In this document: in pieces, positions 1-7,284 of the stretch | Numbering within the stretch: the stretch's first letter is position 1 | Layout of the letters: each line of letters begins with the position of its first letter | NCBI GenBank assembly: GCA_021838765.1 | Contig: JAKCCY010000078.1 | Span: forward strand, 1 to 13,002 | Length of the DNA: 13,002 bases | Direction: 5' to 3' | Source: Nitrospirota bacterium | GTDB taxonomy: Bacteria; Nitrospirota_A; Leptospirillia; Leptospirillales; Leptospirillaceae | Notes under the pieces: model-generated | What the model was told of the DNA's origin: nothing | What the model saw: the letters and a program-made list of their open reading frames with translations, nothing else | The model's database searches: none | Translations under genes and position numbers: made by a program

Positions 1-121
1 CTCAAATTTAGAATTGTTGATTTTTTGAGTAATAATGTTAGAGTATTCTTCAACCAGTTTTTCAAAAAGCAGAGTTTTTTGGGATTGATCCGCAGAGACG
101 AGGTGGCTATGGGTATCTCCC
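1..121 (+). promoter_or_regulatory. AT-rich leader upstream of the CheB/CheR fusion gene
   Basis: This is a non-coding, markedly AT-rich stretch compared with the genes that follow. It holds a 6-bp inverted repeat, CTCAAA at 1-6 and TTTGAG at 24-29, with a 17-base loop, and a TAATAAT-like element at 30-36. No convincing -35/-10 pair could be assigned. The only Shine-Dalgarno-like sequence, GAGG at 100-103, sits 18 bases before the main ATG but 5 bases before a six-codon mini-ORF starting at 109. The promoter role is inferred from position and composition only. Confidence 0.3.
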
Positions 122-129
122 ATGGATAA
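109..129 (+). other. Possible six-codon leader ORF overlapping the start of the large gene
   Basis: ATG at 109-111 opens a reading frame MGISHG that stops at TAA 127-129. It overlaps the ATG (122-124) of the CheB/CheR fusion gene in another frame. GAGG at 100-103 lies 5 bases before this ATG, a good spacing, whereas the main start has no well-placed Shine-Dalgarno sequence. This could be a translational-coupling leader, with ribosomes stopping at 127 and restarting at 122. An ORF this short may also be chance. Confidence 0.25.
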
Positions 130-3100
130 GACGACAGGCCTCGAACCATCCGGAAAAGGGCGTCCGGAAGGACACAACTCCCTTCCTGTTGTCGTTGGAG
201 TCGTTGCCTCGGCAGGGGGGCTCTCCGCATTTGCCGAGTTTTTAAAAGGAGTTCCACCCGATAGCGGACTGTCTTTTGTGTTTCTGCAACATCTTGACCC
301 CTCCCATGAAAGCGCTCTTTCCGAAATCCTTCAAAAGGGAACATCTCTTCGCGTTCTTTCCATCGGGTCTCCGGTTCGTCCAAAGCCGAACCAAATCTAT
401 GTCATTGCTCCGGGAACATCCCTTGTTATCCGGAACGGGGTGCTCTCCCCGTCGACGCTTGATGAGGATCAGTCCCATCAGCAGCATCTTTTTGACCACT
501 TTCTGGAATCCCTGGCCTCCGATCAAAAAGATCGGGCGATTGGGGTCATTCTCTCGGGCGCGGGTTCGGATGGGGCGGATGGGTTGTCTGCCATCAAGAG
601 AAATGGTGGAATAACTTTTGCCCAGGATGATTCAGCCGTATTTCCATCAATGCCCCAAAGTGCCATTTCCGCAGGGTCGGTGGACTTTATTCTCCCGCCT
701 TTCCTGATCGTCCAGAAGATCCTCTCGCTTCGCCAGTTGGATGGAGTTTGCAGGGATGGATCTTTTGCAATCCCTTCCGGCGAACCTTCCCCGGATGAGG
801 GTGAAGACATCAAATCCGTTCCGGATGGCTACCGGCGGATTGTTGCCTTTCTTCAACTCCGCACCGGGGTCGATTTTTTTCTCTACAAGTCCCGCCCATT
901 ACTTCGTCGGATCTCCCGGAGAATGCTTCTTTCAAACCGGAAGGACCTGCCGGATTATGCCGATTTTCTGGAAACGGATGCCGGAGAGCTCGAAGCCCTT
1001 TTTTCGGACATTCTTCTGGATGTGACCTCTTTTTTCAGAAATCCCGCGGTGTTTCAGAAGATTGCCGATTCCGTTATCCCGCGCTTTCTGGCCGGCAGGC
1101 CGGGGGAAATGATCCGGGTATGGGTTGTTGGCTGTTCCTCTGGCCAGGAAGCCTACTCTCTTTCCATTCTGTTGACCGAGTTTTTTGAGAAACAGGCTCT
1201 CCCTGCCCAATTCCAGATTTTTGCCACCGACCTGAATGAGGATCTGTTGAGGATAGCCCGTGCCGGTTTCTATGAAGACCGGTTGATGGACGGGGTGTCT
1301 TTTGAAAGGAGATCCCGTTTTTTTACCCGGGAGGAGGGGGGGTATCGGGTTTCGGGGCTCATTCGCGACAGGATTGTGTTTGCCCGCCACAATATCCTGA
1401 AGGATCCTCCCTTTTCAAGGATGGATCTTGTCTCCTGCAGAAATCTTCTGATTTATCTGGACACGTTTATCCAGAACAAGGTGATTCGCCTGTTTCATTA
1501 TGCCTTGTCCGAAAATGGCTGTCTTCTTCTCGGTCTTTCCGAGTCGGTCGGCGCCAATTCCCGTCTGTTTCTTCCGGAAGAGAAAAAGCTGAAAATCTTC
1601 TGGAAAAAAAAGATCAAGGGTTCAGTACGACTCCCTGTTTCCCCCAGCTCTCCGGGGTTTGAACCCATCAGGAAGGGCAATGAGGGAATCCTGGACCTTC
1701 TGCCCGCATGGAAGGCGGAGAAGGAGGTCGCGAGAATACTCATCGGGGAATATGCTCCTCCGGGCGTGCTGGTCAATGACCAGCTGGAAATTGTCCATTT
1801 CTTCGGATCGACGACGGATTTTTTGTCCCCGCCTTCAGGAAAACCCAGTCTAGATCTCTTCTCCCAGTTGAAACGGAGCCTAGTTCCCCAGATCAGGGTT
1901 CTTCTCTCCAAAGTCCGCAGTGAGCATCAGACTGCGATCAGGGAACGTGTCGGACTCCATCGTGATGATGGGGATATCCTTCTGACACTGAAGGTCATTC
2001 CTCTCAAAAACCTGCCAAGTCCCTATTTTCTGATCCTTTTTGAGAAAGAAGGAGAGACGGAAAAAGGTCGTACCTCGCGCTTCCATGGGCCTGGCTCCAG
2101 CACCAAGCCTCTTGTGGCCGATCAGGCGCTTTCAAGGATTGCCTTTCTGGAGTCGGAGCTTCTGGAGACACAGGATTATCTGGATTCCCTGAAGGAGCAG
2201 CACCAGTCGGTTATTGAAGAGCTTCAGGCGACAGGAGAGGAGGTCCAGTCCGCCAATGAAGAACTTCAAAGCACCAATGAGGAAATCGAGACTTCGAACG
2301 CTGAACTGGAATCGGCTAATGAAGAGCTCTCGACGATCAATACCGAGCTTTCCGAGCGCAATGCCGAACTTCTGCGCGTCAACAATGATCTGGAAAATCT
2401 GTCCGTGAGCATCAATACAGCCATTCTGGTGGTCTCCCGGGATCTGCTCCTCAGGAGTTTTACCCCCATGGCCGGAAAGCTCTTCAATCTCTCGGTTGTG
2501 AACGGAGCAAAGGTCCTCGAAAGGATCGGATCCGAGGTGGATTGTCCCGATATGGAATCGTTCGTCTTGAAGGTTATTCGTGAGGTTCAGGTTTCCGAGC
2601 GGGAAATCAGGGATCATGAGGGGAGAGTCTATCTGCTTCGGGTTCGTCCCTATATGACCGATGATAACAGGATCGATGGGGCTGTCCTGGTCTTTTTTGA
2701 CATTACGACGATCAAGGAACATGAACTGGAAATTTCGCGGCGCGAATATGAGATTGAAATGGTTTTTAACGCCGCTCCTGTAGGGTTTTCGGTCCTCAAC
2801 TCCGATTTCCGGATTGTCATGGCAAACCAGTCCTTCCTGAAAATGTTCGAGTATTCTTCCGGAGAGATTCTCGGCAGATCTGTTTTTGATCTGGAGTCCG
2901 GAGCGTTTGCCAAAGGGAACCTTCAGAGTTTTTTACATGGCTCGATTGCGGAAAACAAGCCGATCGACTCTCTCAAGTTCACCTATGTGAGCGAGAAGAA
3001 AGGAGTCCGCACCCTTCTCGTTTCGGGTAACCGTCTTGATCCTGACGATGCGTCTCCCAAGCGGATCCTTTTGTCGGTCGAGGACATTTCTGAAAAAAAT

Positions 3101-5257
3101 GAAACCATGGAGCTCGATCGCCTGAATACGGATCTTGATGCCCTGGTCTTATCCGGGACAACGCTTGAGGGCATCATGGATCTGCTCTCCGAGCGGATGG
3201 AATCGATCTACTACCCCTCCTGCATCTGCATTTCAAGACTCGATGATGATCATTCCATCGGCTTTCATTGCGTTCGGGGAAAGAACTCTTTTCTGGTCGC
3301 CTCCTTTCTCCGGAAAAATGCGATGCAGAAAGATTCTGTCATTGAGTGGGAAAGTCTTTTCTTTCATAAGGAGAGGGATCATCGCCGGTTCCTGATTTCC
3401 GAATTTCCGAAGACATCGAGCTACCGAAGGCTACTGGCCCAACACGGCGTTCAGGAAATCCATGGCTTCCCCTTTGAGAGGGAGAGTCAGGGCCGTTCCC
3501 TGAAAGGCGTGGTCCTTCTCGGGTTCGAACGATTGGATTCCCTGTCGGGAAGTTCGATCGATCGCATCTGTCATACGATCAATCGTTTCCTGATCCTGGT
3601 GGAGCACTTCGGGGAACAGGAGACCCTTCATCTTCAAAATACCGCCTTGAACCTGGTGCCGAACGGAGTTCTGATCACCGATCACGATCGAAAGATATTG
3701 TGGGTGAACAAGGCCATGAGCGAGCTGTCGGGCTATTCGGACAAGGAGCTTGTGGGTCAGACTCCCCGCATCCTGCATTCCGGGAAGCAGGACAAGGAGT
3801 TCTACCAGATGATGTGGGAGACGATCCGCTCCGGAAGGATCTTTGAGGGAAGGATTGTCGACCGGAGGAAAGACGGATCCTTCTATACGGTGGAAACGGT
3901 GATCATCCCCATGATGGACAGTGACGGGACGATCACCCATTATGTGGGGGTCCAGAAGGATGTCAGGGATTCCCTCACCGGTCTTTTGAACAGGACATCG
4001 TTGAATGATCGTCTCCACATGGAAATTGAGAGGAATCTTCGGCTCAAAAGCTCTTCCATTGTCTTTTTCCTCGATATAGACGGCTTCAAGACGATCAATG
4101 ACACCATGGGACATGAGGTTGGTGACCGGCTCCTTCAGGAGATGGGTCTACGGATTTCAAGCGTCATCCGGACTTCGGACTTTGTGGCAAGGTGGGGAGG
4201 AGATGAGTTTGTCCTGGTCATGACCGATGTGGTCGATCTCGCGACGGTGGCCCCTTTTGCGGAGAAACTTCTCTCAGTGATTTCCAATCCTCTGGAAATC
4301 GATGGAACGGTGATTCATGTGACCGCTTCTGTCGGCATTGCCATTTCTCCCAGAGATTCCGCAAGCGTCGGGGATATCCTGAAAAAGTCGGATATCGCGA
4401 TGTTCCAGGCAAAGGCTCATGGGAAGAATACCTGGAAGATCTTCGATCTGGCGATGGAGTCGGAGATCCGGGAGCAGTACGAGCGGGAGCGGGCCCTCCA
4501 TGAAGCCATCACGTCCGGTCAGTTCCGTCTGTTTTTTCAGCCCCAGATCAATGTGCTCAACGATCGCATCGTTGGCGTGGAGGCTCTTGTCCGATGGGAT
4601 CATCCGACGGAAGGGCTCGTTCTTCCCGGTCGCTTCATTCCTCTTGCGGAAAGAACCGGTCTTATCATTCCGCTGGGAGAATGGGTCCTGGAGGAAGCGT
4701 TCCGGACGATTGAGCGATGGATGAAGGCCGGATTTTCCCGTATCCGGGTCGGGGTCAATGTCTCGGCTTCCCAGTTCTGGCATCCGCCTTTCTGGGAAAA
4801 TCTTGAACGTCATTTCGAAGCCAATCCGGAATTGGCCTTCTGGCTGGATCTTGAGCTTACGGAAAGTGTTTTGCTGAAGGATCCGGCTGAGGCGGCAAAC
4901 CTGATCCTGAAGATGCGGATGCTTGGTGTCCGGATGACCCTTGACGATTTCGGGACAGGATATTCCTCCCTTTCCTATCTTTCGGAGCTGTCGCTTGATG
5001 CGATCAAGATCCCCCAGGAGTTTGTGATTCCGATGCATGACAGTCTTCCCAAGACCAATCTTGTGAAAACGATTGTCCAGATGGCGAGGATCCTGAACCT
5101 TGATCTGGTGGGAGAGGGAGCGGAGACAATGGAGGATGTGGAGATGCTGAGCCTTTTCGGATGCGCCGTGATCCAGGGGTTTGCGCTGTCGAAGCCGTTG
5201 CCTCTTGCCGATGTCGAGAGCTTTATCTGTGAAAAATCCGGAAAGGTCCTGCCCTAG
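122..5257 (+). CDS. CheB-CheR-PAS-GAF-like-PAS-GGDEF-EAL fusion signalling protein
   Basis: This 1711-residue cytoplasmic protein has no membrane segment. Domains in order: CheB methylesterase (about 20-205) with catalytic Ser30 (ASAGG), His57 (LQHLDP) and Asp150 (GAGSDGADG) and no receiver domain; CheR methyltransferase (about 235-495) with a SAM loop GCSSGQEAYS at 338-347; a PAS-like segment (about 530-645); an Asn/Leu coiled coil (about 670-763); PAS (about 764-865); PAS (about 875-990); a GAF-like segment (about 1000-1165); PAS (about 1170-1280); GGDEF (1283-1440); EAL (about 1455-1700). The cyclase has DSLTGLLNR, the GGDEF signature at 1359-1363 and an intact inhibitory I-site RTSD at 1350-1353. 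The EAL domain keeps Glu1487, Asn1546, Glu1578, Asp1608/1609, Lys1629, Glu1665 and Gln1685, but has Pro1631 where KID is usual. The helical linker normally found between PAS and GGDEF is absent. ATG 122 is the only start before an in-frame stop at 86. It probably couples receptor-type methylation chemistry to c-di-GMP turnover; the targets are unknown. Confidence 0.95.
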   Translation: MDKTTGLEPSGKGRPEGHNSLPVVVGVVASAGGLSAFAEFLKGVPPDSGLSFVFLQHLDPSHESALSEILQKGTSLRVLSIGSPVRPKPNQIYVIAPGTSLVIRNGVLSPSTLDEDQSHQQHLFDHFLESLASDQKDRAIGVILSGAGSDGADGLSAIKRNGGITFAQDDSAVFPSMPQSAISAGSVDFILPPFLIVQKILSLRQLDGVCRDGSFAIPSGEPSPDEGEDIKSVPDGYRRIVAFLQLRTGVDFFLYKSRPLLRRISRRMLLSNRKDLPDYADFLETDAGELEALFSDILLDVTSFFRNPAVFQKIADSVIPRFLAGRPGEMIRVWVVGCSSGQEAYSLSILLTEFFEKQALPAQFQIFATDLNEDLLRIARAGFYEDRLMDGVSFERRSRFFTREEGGYRVSGLIRDRIVFARHNILKDPPFSRMDLVSCRNLLIYLDTFIQNKVIRLFHYALSENGCLLLGLSESVGANSRLFLPEEKKLKIFWKKKIKGSVRLPVSPSSPGFEPIRKGNEGILDLLPAWKAEKEVARILIGEYAPPGVLVNDQLEIVHFFGSTTDFLSPPSGKPSLDLFSQLKRSLVPQIRVLLSKVRSEHQTAIRERVGLHRDDGDILLTLKVIPLKNLPSPYFLILFEKEGETEKGRTSRFHGPGSSTKPLVADQALSRIAFLESELLETQDYLDSLKEQHQSVIEELQATGEEVQSANEELQSTNEEIETSNAELESANEELSTINTELSERNAELLRVNNDLENLSVSINTAILVVSRDLLLRSFTPMAGKLFNLSVVNGAKVLERIGSEVDCPDMESFVLKVIREVQVSEREIRDHEGRVYLLRVRPYMTDDNRIDGAVLVFFDITTIKEHELEISRREYEIEMVFNAAPVGFSVLNSDFRIVMANQSFLKMFEYSSGEILGRSVFDLESGAFAKGNLQSFLHGSIAENKPIDSLKFTYVSEKKGVRTLLVSGNRLDPDDASPKRILLSVEDISEKNETMELDRLNTDLDALVLSGTTLEGIMDLLSERMESIYYPSCICISRLDDDHSIGFHCVRGKNSFLVASFLRKNAMQKDSVIEWESLFFHKERDHRRFLISEFPKTSSYRRLLAQHGVQEIHGFPFERESQGRSLKGVVLLGFERLDSLSGSSIDRICHTINRFLILVEHFGEQETLHLQNTALNLVPNGVLITDHDRKILWVNKAMSELSGYSDKELVGQTPRILHSGKQDKEFYQMMWETIRSGRIFEGRIVDRRKDGSFYTVETVIIPMMDSDGTITHYVGVQKDVRDSLTGLLNRTSLNDRLHMEIERNLRLKSSSIVFFLDIDGFKTINDTMGHEVGDRLLQEMGLRISSVIRTSDFVARWGGDEFVLVMTDVVDLATVAPFAEKLLSVISNPLEIDGTVIHVTASVGIAISPRDSASVGDILKKSDIAMFQAKAHGKNTWKIFDLAMESEIREQYERERALHEAITSGQFRLFFQPQINVLNDRIVGVEALVRWDHPTEGLVLPGRFIPLAERTGLIIPLGEWVLEEAFRTIERWMKAGFSRIRVGVNVSASQFWHPPFWENLERHFEANPELAFWLDLELTESVLLKDPAEAANLILKMRMLGVRMTLDDFGTGYSSLSYLSELSLDAIKIPQEFVIPMHDSLPKTNLVKTIVQMARILNLDLVGEGAETMEDVEMLSLFGCAVIQGFALSKPLPLADVESFICEKSGKVLP
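2243..2410 (+). repeat. Eight 21-base (heptad) repeats encoding an Asn/Leu coiled coil
   Basis: Residues 708-763 of the fusion protein form eight successive heptads (VQSANEE, LQSTNEE, IETSNAE, LESANEE and so on). V, L or I opens every heptad. Asn recurs exactly every seven residues at 712, 719, 726, 733, 740, 747 and 754. If the aliphatic residues are position d, the Asn residues are position a of a parallel coiled coil. Segments of this kind are typical downstream of CheR in CheB/CheR fusions. The DNA copies have diverged, so this is a protein-level repeat, not a recent expansion. Confidence 0.8.
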
Positions 5258-5787
5258 GGGGTTTGTGGCGGAATCCTCTCCGGATCGAATCCAGGGGGCG
5301 TTTTTCCGATGATCTCGACCATTCCCCGAAGGTCTCTCGGATGTCCGGTGCCGGTGATGAGAAGGTGGTCTGTTTGGATGAGGAGGATCCTCCCACGTCT
5401 CCGGTTGGGAGCCTTGCCCATCCGGAACGTCCGGACGGCCTGAATGAACTCCTGCCGGTAAGCTCCAAGGAGGTCCCCGAGATGGGACGGTTTTGTCCCT
5501 CTCCAGGTGATGGCGAAGATCGCTCCGTCCTGCCCGGAAAACTCCCGGTAATGGCCTCCGGCGGTCGTGATCTTATGCATCCGTATTCCTCCGGGGAGGG
5601 TCCGGACCGAATGGCTCCCCTGGGAGCGTTCCCTGTCCGCGGTCACCGAACTTTCCGGCTCTCCCAGAACGGCAAAGGCGCTTGTCAGATGGCTTCCCCA
5701 GTGAAAACAGATGAGAGCTCCAATGGTGATCCACATTTTGGATCTCCGGAAGCTGTGTTTCTGATCCTTCTTCAAGAACGCCTCCAT
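5254..5787 (-). CDS. DUF2844 family exported protein
   Basis: This 177-residue protein resembles the DUF2844 family of unknown function. It has a basic N-terminus (KKDQKHSFRRSK), a hydrophobic stretch at about 18-38 and a likely signal peptidase cut after AFA (37-39). The family-like core follows: VRTLPGGIRMHKITTAGG, then HYREFSGQDGAIFAITWRG, LGDLLGAYRQEF and a C-terminal LLITGTGHPRDLRG segment. It starts 30 bases after the DUF3443 gene, the partner with which DUF2844 genes usually occur, so the two are probably cotranscribed and both act outside the cytoplasm. The start is ambiguous. ATG 5787 has AAGGA at 10 bases and gives a positively charged signal peptide; ATG 5736 (Met18) has the better-placed CGGAG at 7 bases but no basic n-region. 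The stop TAG overlaps the stop of the large plus-strand gene. A plus-strand ORF over the same bases (5263-5850) has no protein-like features. Confidence 0.82.
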   Translation of the reverse strand: MEAFLKKDQKHSFRRSKMWITIGALICFHWGSHLTSAFAVLGEPESSVTADRERSQGSHSVRTLPGGIRMHKITTAGGHYREFSGQDGAIFAITWRGTKPSHLGDLLGAYRQEFIQAVRTFRMGKAPNRRRGRILLIQTDHLLITGTGHPRDLRGMVEIIGKTPPGFDPERIPPQTP

Positions 5788-5817
5788 GGTAGGGTTTTCC
5801 TTTTCGGCTGTTCCCTG

Positions 5818-7146
5818 TTAAAAGGCCCAGAACGGCCCGGTGGCATTTAGAGAGGTGATGGTCTGCCCGTTGATTCCGACAAAGACATTCTGTTTCAGGA
5901 AAAAGAACGGGAGCCCCCAGTCGAATCCGCCGGTCTGATCAAATCCCAGATTGGGGATGACGCCGTCTGAAAACCCCGAGCCCAGTATCGGAGGGGTTTG
6001 AATGGTGAAATCAACAGGGGTTTCGGGAGATCCCGAATAAGAGGCAATCGTTGCCGTAAGGGTCTCTGGTGATGAAGGCTCATAGTAATAATCCGGGGAG
6101 CCGCTGTTATTGATGCCCGAATAAGAAAAGAAGTAGCCGTCTGATCCCGAATCGATAAAGGCATATCCATTGGAAGAAGAGTAGATTATTCCATTAAAGG
6201 TGGTCTGGAAGTTTCCGTTTTGGTCGGCGTCATAGGCTTTCACTCCTGATGCTGGTGTGTTGTCCGATTGGCTTCCGATTCCCAGGATCAGGGAGCCTGT
6301 CGCTGATCCCTCTGGACTTGTTATGGATGAGGGGAAAGAGATGAGGACCCCCTGATGGTCTGTCGGAAGAAGGTGGACGGGGTTCTGGTCCTGCTCGCAG
6401 GTTCCAAGGGTGGTGCCGGTGCAACTTGATCCTGAACAGGAAAAGAAAACCCCGTTATCGATACTTTGGGCGCATAACGTGCCGCAGGAATGGACAAAGA
6501 GCCCGACCCCAAGGATCCCGTTGAAACTTGCGTTCGAGGGAGAGGTGTCGGGGGTAAAGGTTTGTCCGCAGGATGGGTTTGAAGAGGCCGGATTTCCGTT
6601 GGAGGTGTACTGACCCGCGTAGGTTGGGTCGATCAGCTGTATCGGGAGGGTGACAGGAGGCTCGCCGGCGAGCCTGACCTGGGCATAGACAAGCGGACCC
6701 CAGTCGCCGTAGGTTCCATTTCCAAAAGCTTCGCATTCCCCGACAGGATCTCCCCCGGGAGAAGCCACCTGGTCGAGGGTGGTGGTATTGCTGAGGACAG
6801 ATCTGAAGATCCTGAGGCCAGACGATCCAGTGTCGACCAGAATATTGGTGACGGTCTGGCAATTGCTTCCGGAGCTGTCGCAGATGGTGACGTCGGTGCA
6901 GGGATTATTGATGGCGGAGCCGCAAACAGTCGAACTGTTGTCTCCGGCTGTGCCCAGATAAAGCGGCAAGATATTACCGAGCGAGGTTCCCGAATCTGTA
7001 GCTCTCTCACAGCTGACCGAAAGCGGCCCCAGTGCCGGTTCTCCCGCAGAGGGTGATGTTCCGCCGCCACCACACCCGGAAAAAGAGAGAAAAAAACATC
7101 CCAGGATCCAAAGGAACATCCTTCGCATGGGGGGATGGTTTTTCAT
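5818..7146 (-). CDS. DUF3443 family lipoprotein with pepsin-like aspartic protease motifs
   Basis: This is a 442-residue predicted lipoprotein. It has a basic n-region, the hydrophobic segment MFLWILGCFF and a lipobox FSGC with Cys25, followed by CGGGG and a Ser/Pro-rich linker. Gly at +2 argues for the outer membrane. DUF3443 is functionally uncharacterised. Here it shows ILVDTGSSGL (Asp105), FNGILGVGL (209-217), FIDSGSDGYF (Asp332) and a C-terminal WGLPFFFLKQNVFVG. These appear in the same order as the two active-site loops, the D-GILG segment and the last strand of pepsin-type (A1) proteases. Twelve Cys besides the lipid Cys all lie before residue 251, fitting up to six disulfides in the N-terminal half. 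The ATG at 7146 is chosen because AAAGGAG lies 8 bases before it and the signal peptide then begins at the right place; a further in-frame ATG at 7209 has neither. Protease activity is inference. Confidence 0.9.
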   Translation of the reverse strand: MKNHPPMRRMFLWILGCFFLSFSGCGGGGTSPSAGEPALGPLSVSCERATDSGTSLGNILPLYLGTAGDNSSTVCGSAINNPCTDVTICDSSGSNCQTVTNILVDTGSSGLRIFRSVLSNTTTLDQVASPGGDPVGECEAFGNGTYGDWGPLVYAQVRLAGEPPVTLPIQLIDPTYAGQYTSNGNPASSNPSCGQTFTPDTSPSNASFNGILGVGLFVHSCGTLCAQSIDNGVFFSCSGSSCTGTTLGTCEQDQNPVHLLPTDHQGVLISFPSSITSPEGSATGSLILGIGSQSDNTPASGVKAYDADQNGNFQTTFNGIIYSSSNGYAFIDSGSDGYFFSYSGINNSGSPDYYYEPSSPETLTATIASYSGSPETPVDFTIQTPPILGSGFSDGVIPNLGFDQTGGFDWGLPFFFLKQNVFVGINGQTITSLNATGPFWAF

Positions 7147-7284
7147 TTGAAGCGCTCCTTTCAGGCCATGGCTGTGCGCAGGGTAGACTTTTTGAATGAA
7201 CGATCCCAAGATAATATAAGCGAAAAAGGCAAAAGTTCTGTCTCATTCCGGCAAGGGGACGGGGGGGCACTCTTTTCGATCTCT
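7147..7284 (-). promoter_or_regulatory. Intergenic region with probable promoter of the DUF3443-DUF2844 unit
   Basis: These 138 bases lie between the xthA stop and the DUF3443 start. On the minus strand a -10-like TATATTAT (7211-7218) sits about 64 bases before the ATG and is preceded by T-rich sequence. No good -35 box is seen. The Shine-Dalgarno AAAGGAG is at about 7155-7161. A run of seven G (7261-7267, plus strand) preceded by GGGGAC lies just after xthA. No hairpin followed by T residues is visible, so I cannot place a terminator for the xthA transcript. Confidence 0.3.

Noticed and set aside
3431..4114. 227-residue minus-strand ORF inside the large gene
   Set aside because: It is a shadow of the conserved GAF-like/PAS/GGDEF coding region on the other strand.
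4274..5038. 254-residue minus-strand ORF inside the EAL region
   Set aside because: It is antisense to the highly conserved GGDEF-EAL coding sequence; no family resemblance.
5263..5850. 195-residue plus-strand ORF after the large gene
   Set aside because: It is antisense to the DUF2844 gene. Its translation shows no fold or family features, while the minus strand gives a signal peptide and recognisable DUF2844 core.
7147..7209. Upstream in-frame ATG for the DUF3443 gene
   Set aside because: It would bury the lipoprotein signal peptide behind 21 extra residues, and it lacks the AAAGGAG that precedes ATG 7146.
7254..7267. G-rich run (GGGGAC followed by seven G) as a phase-variation tract or quadruplex
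   Set aside because: It lies outside coding sequence, about 45 bases from the -10-like element. There are too few G tracts for a quadruplex by itself, and seven G is short for slippage control.
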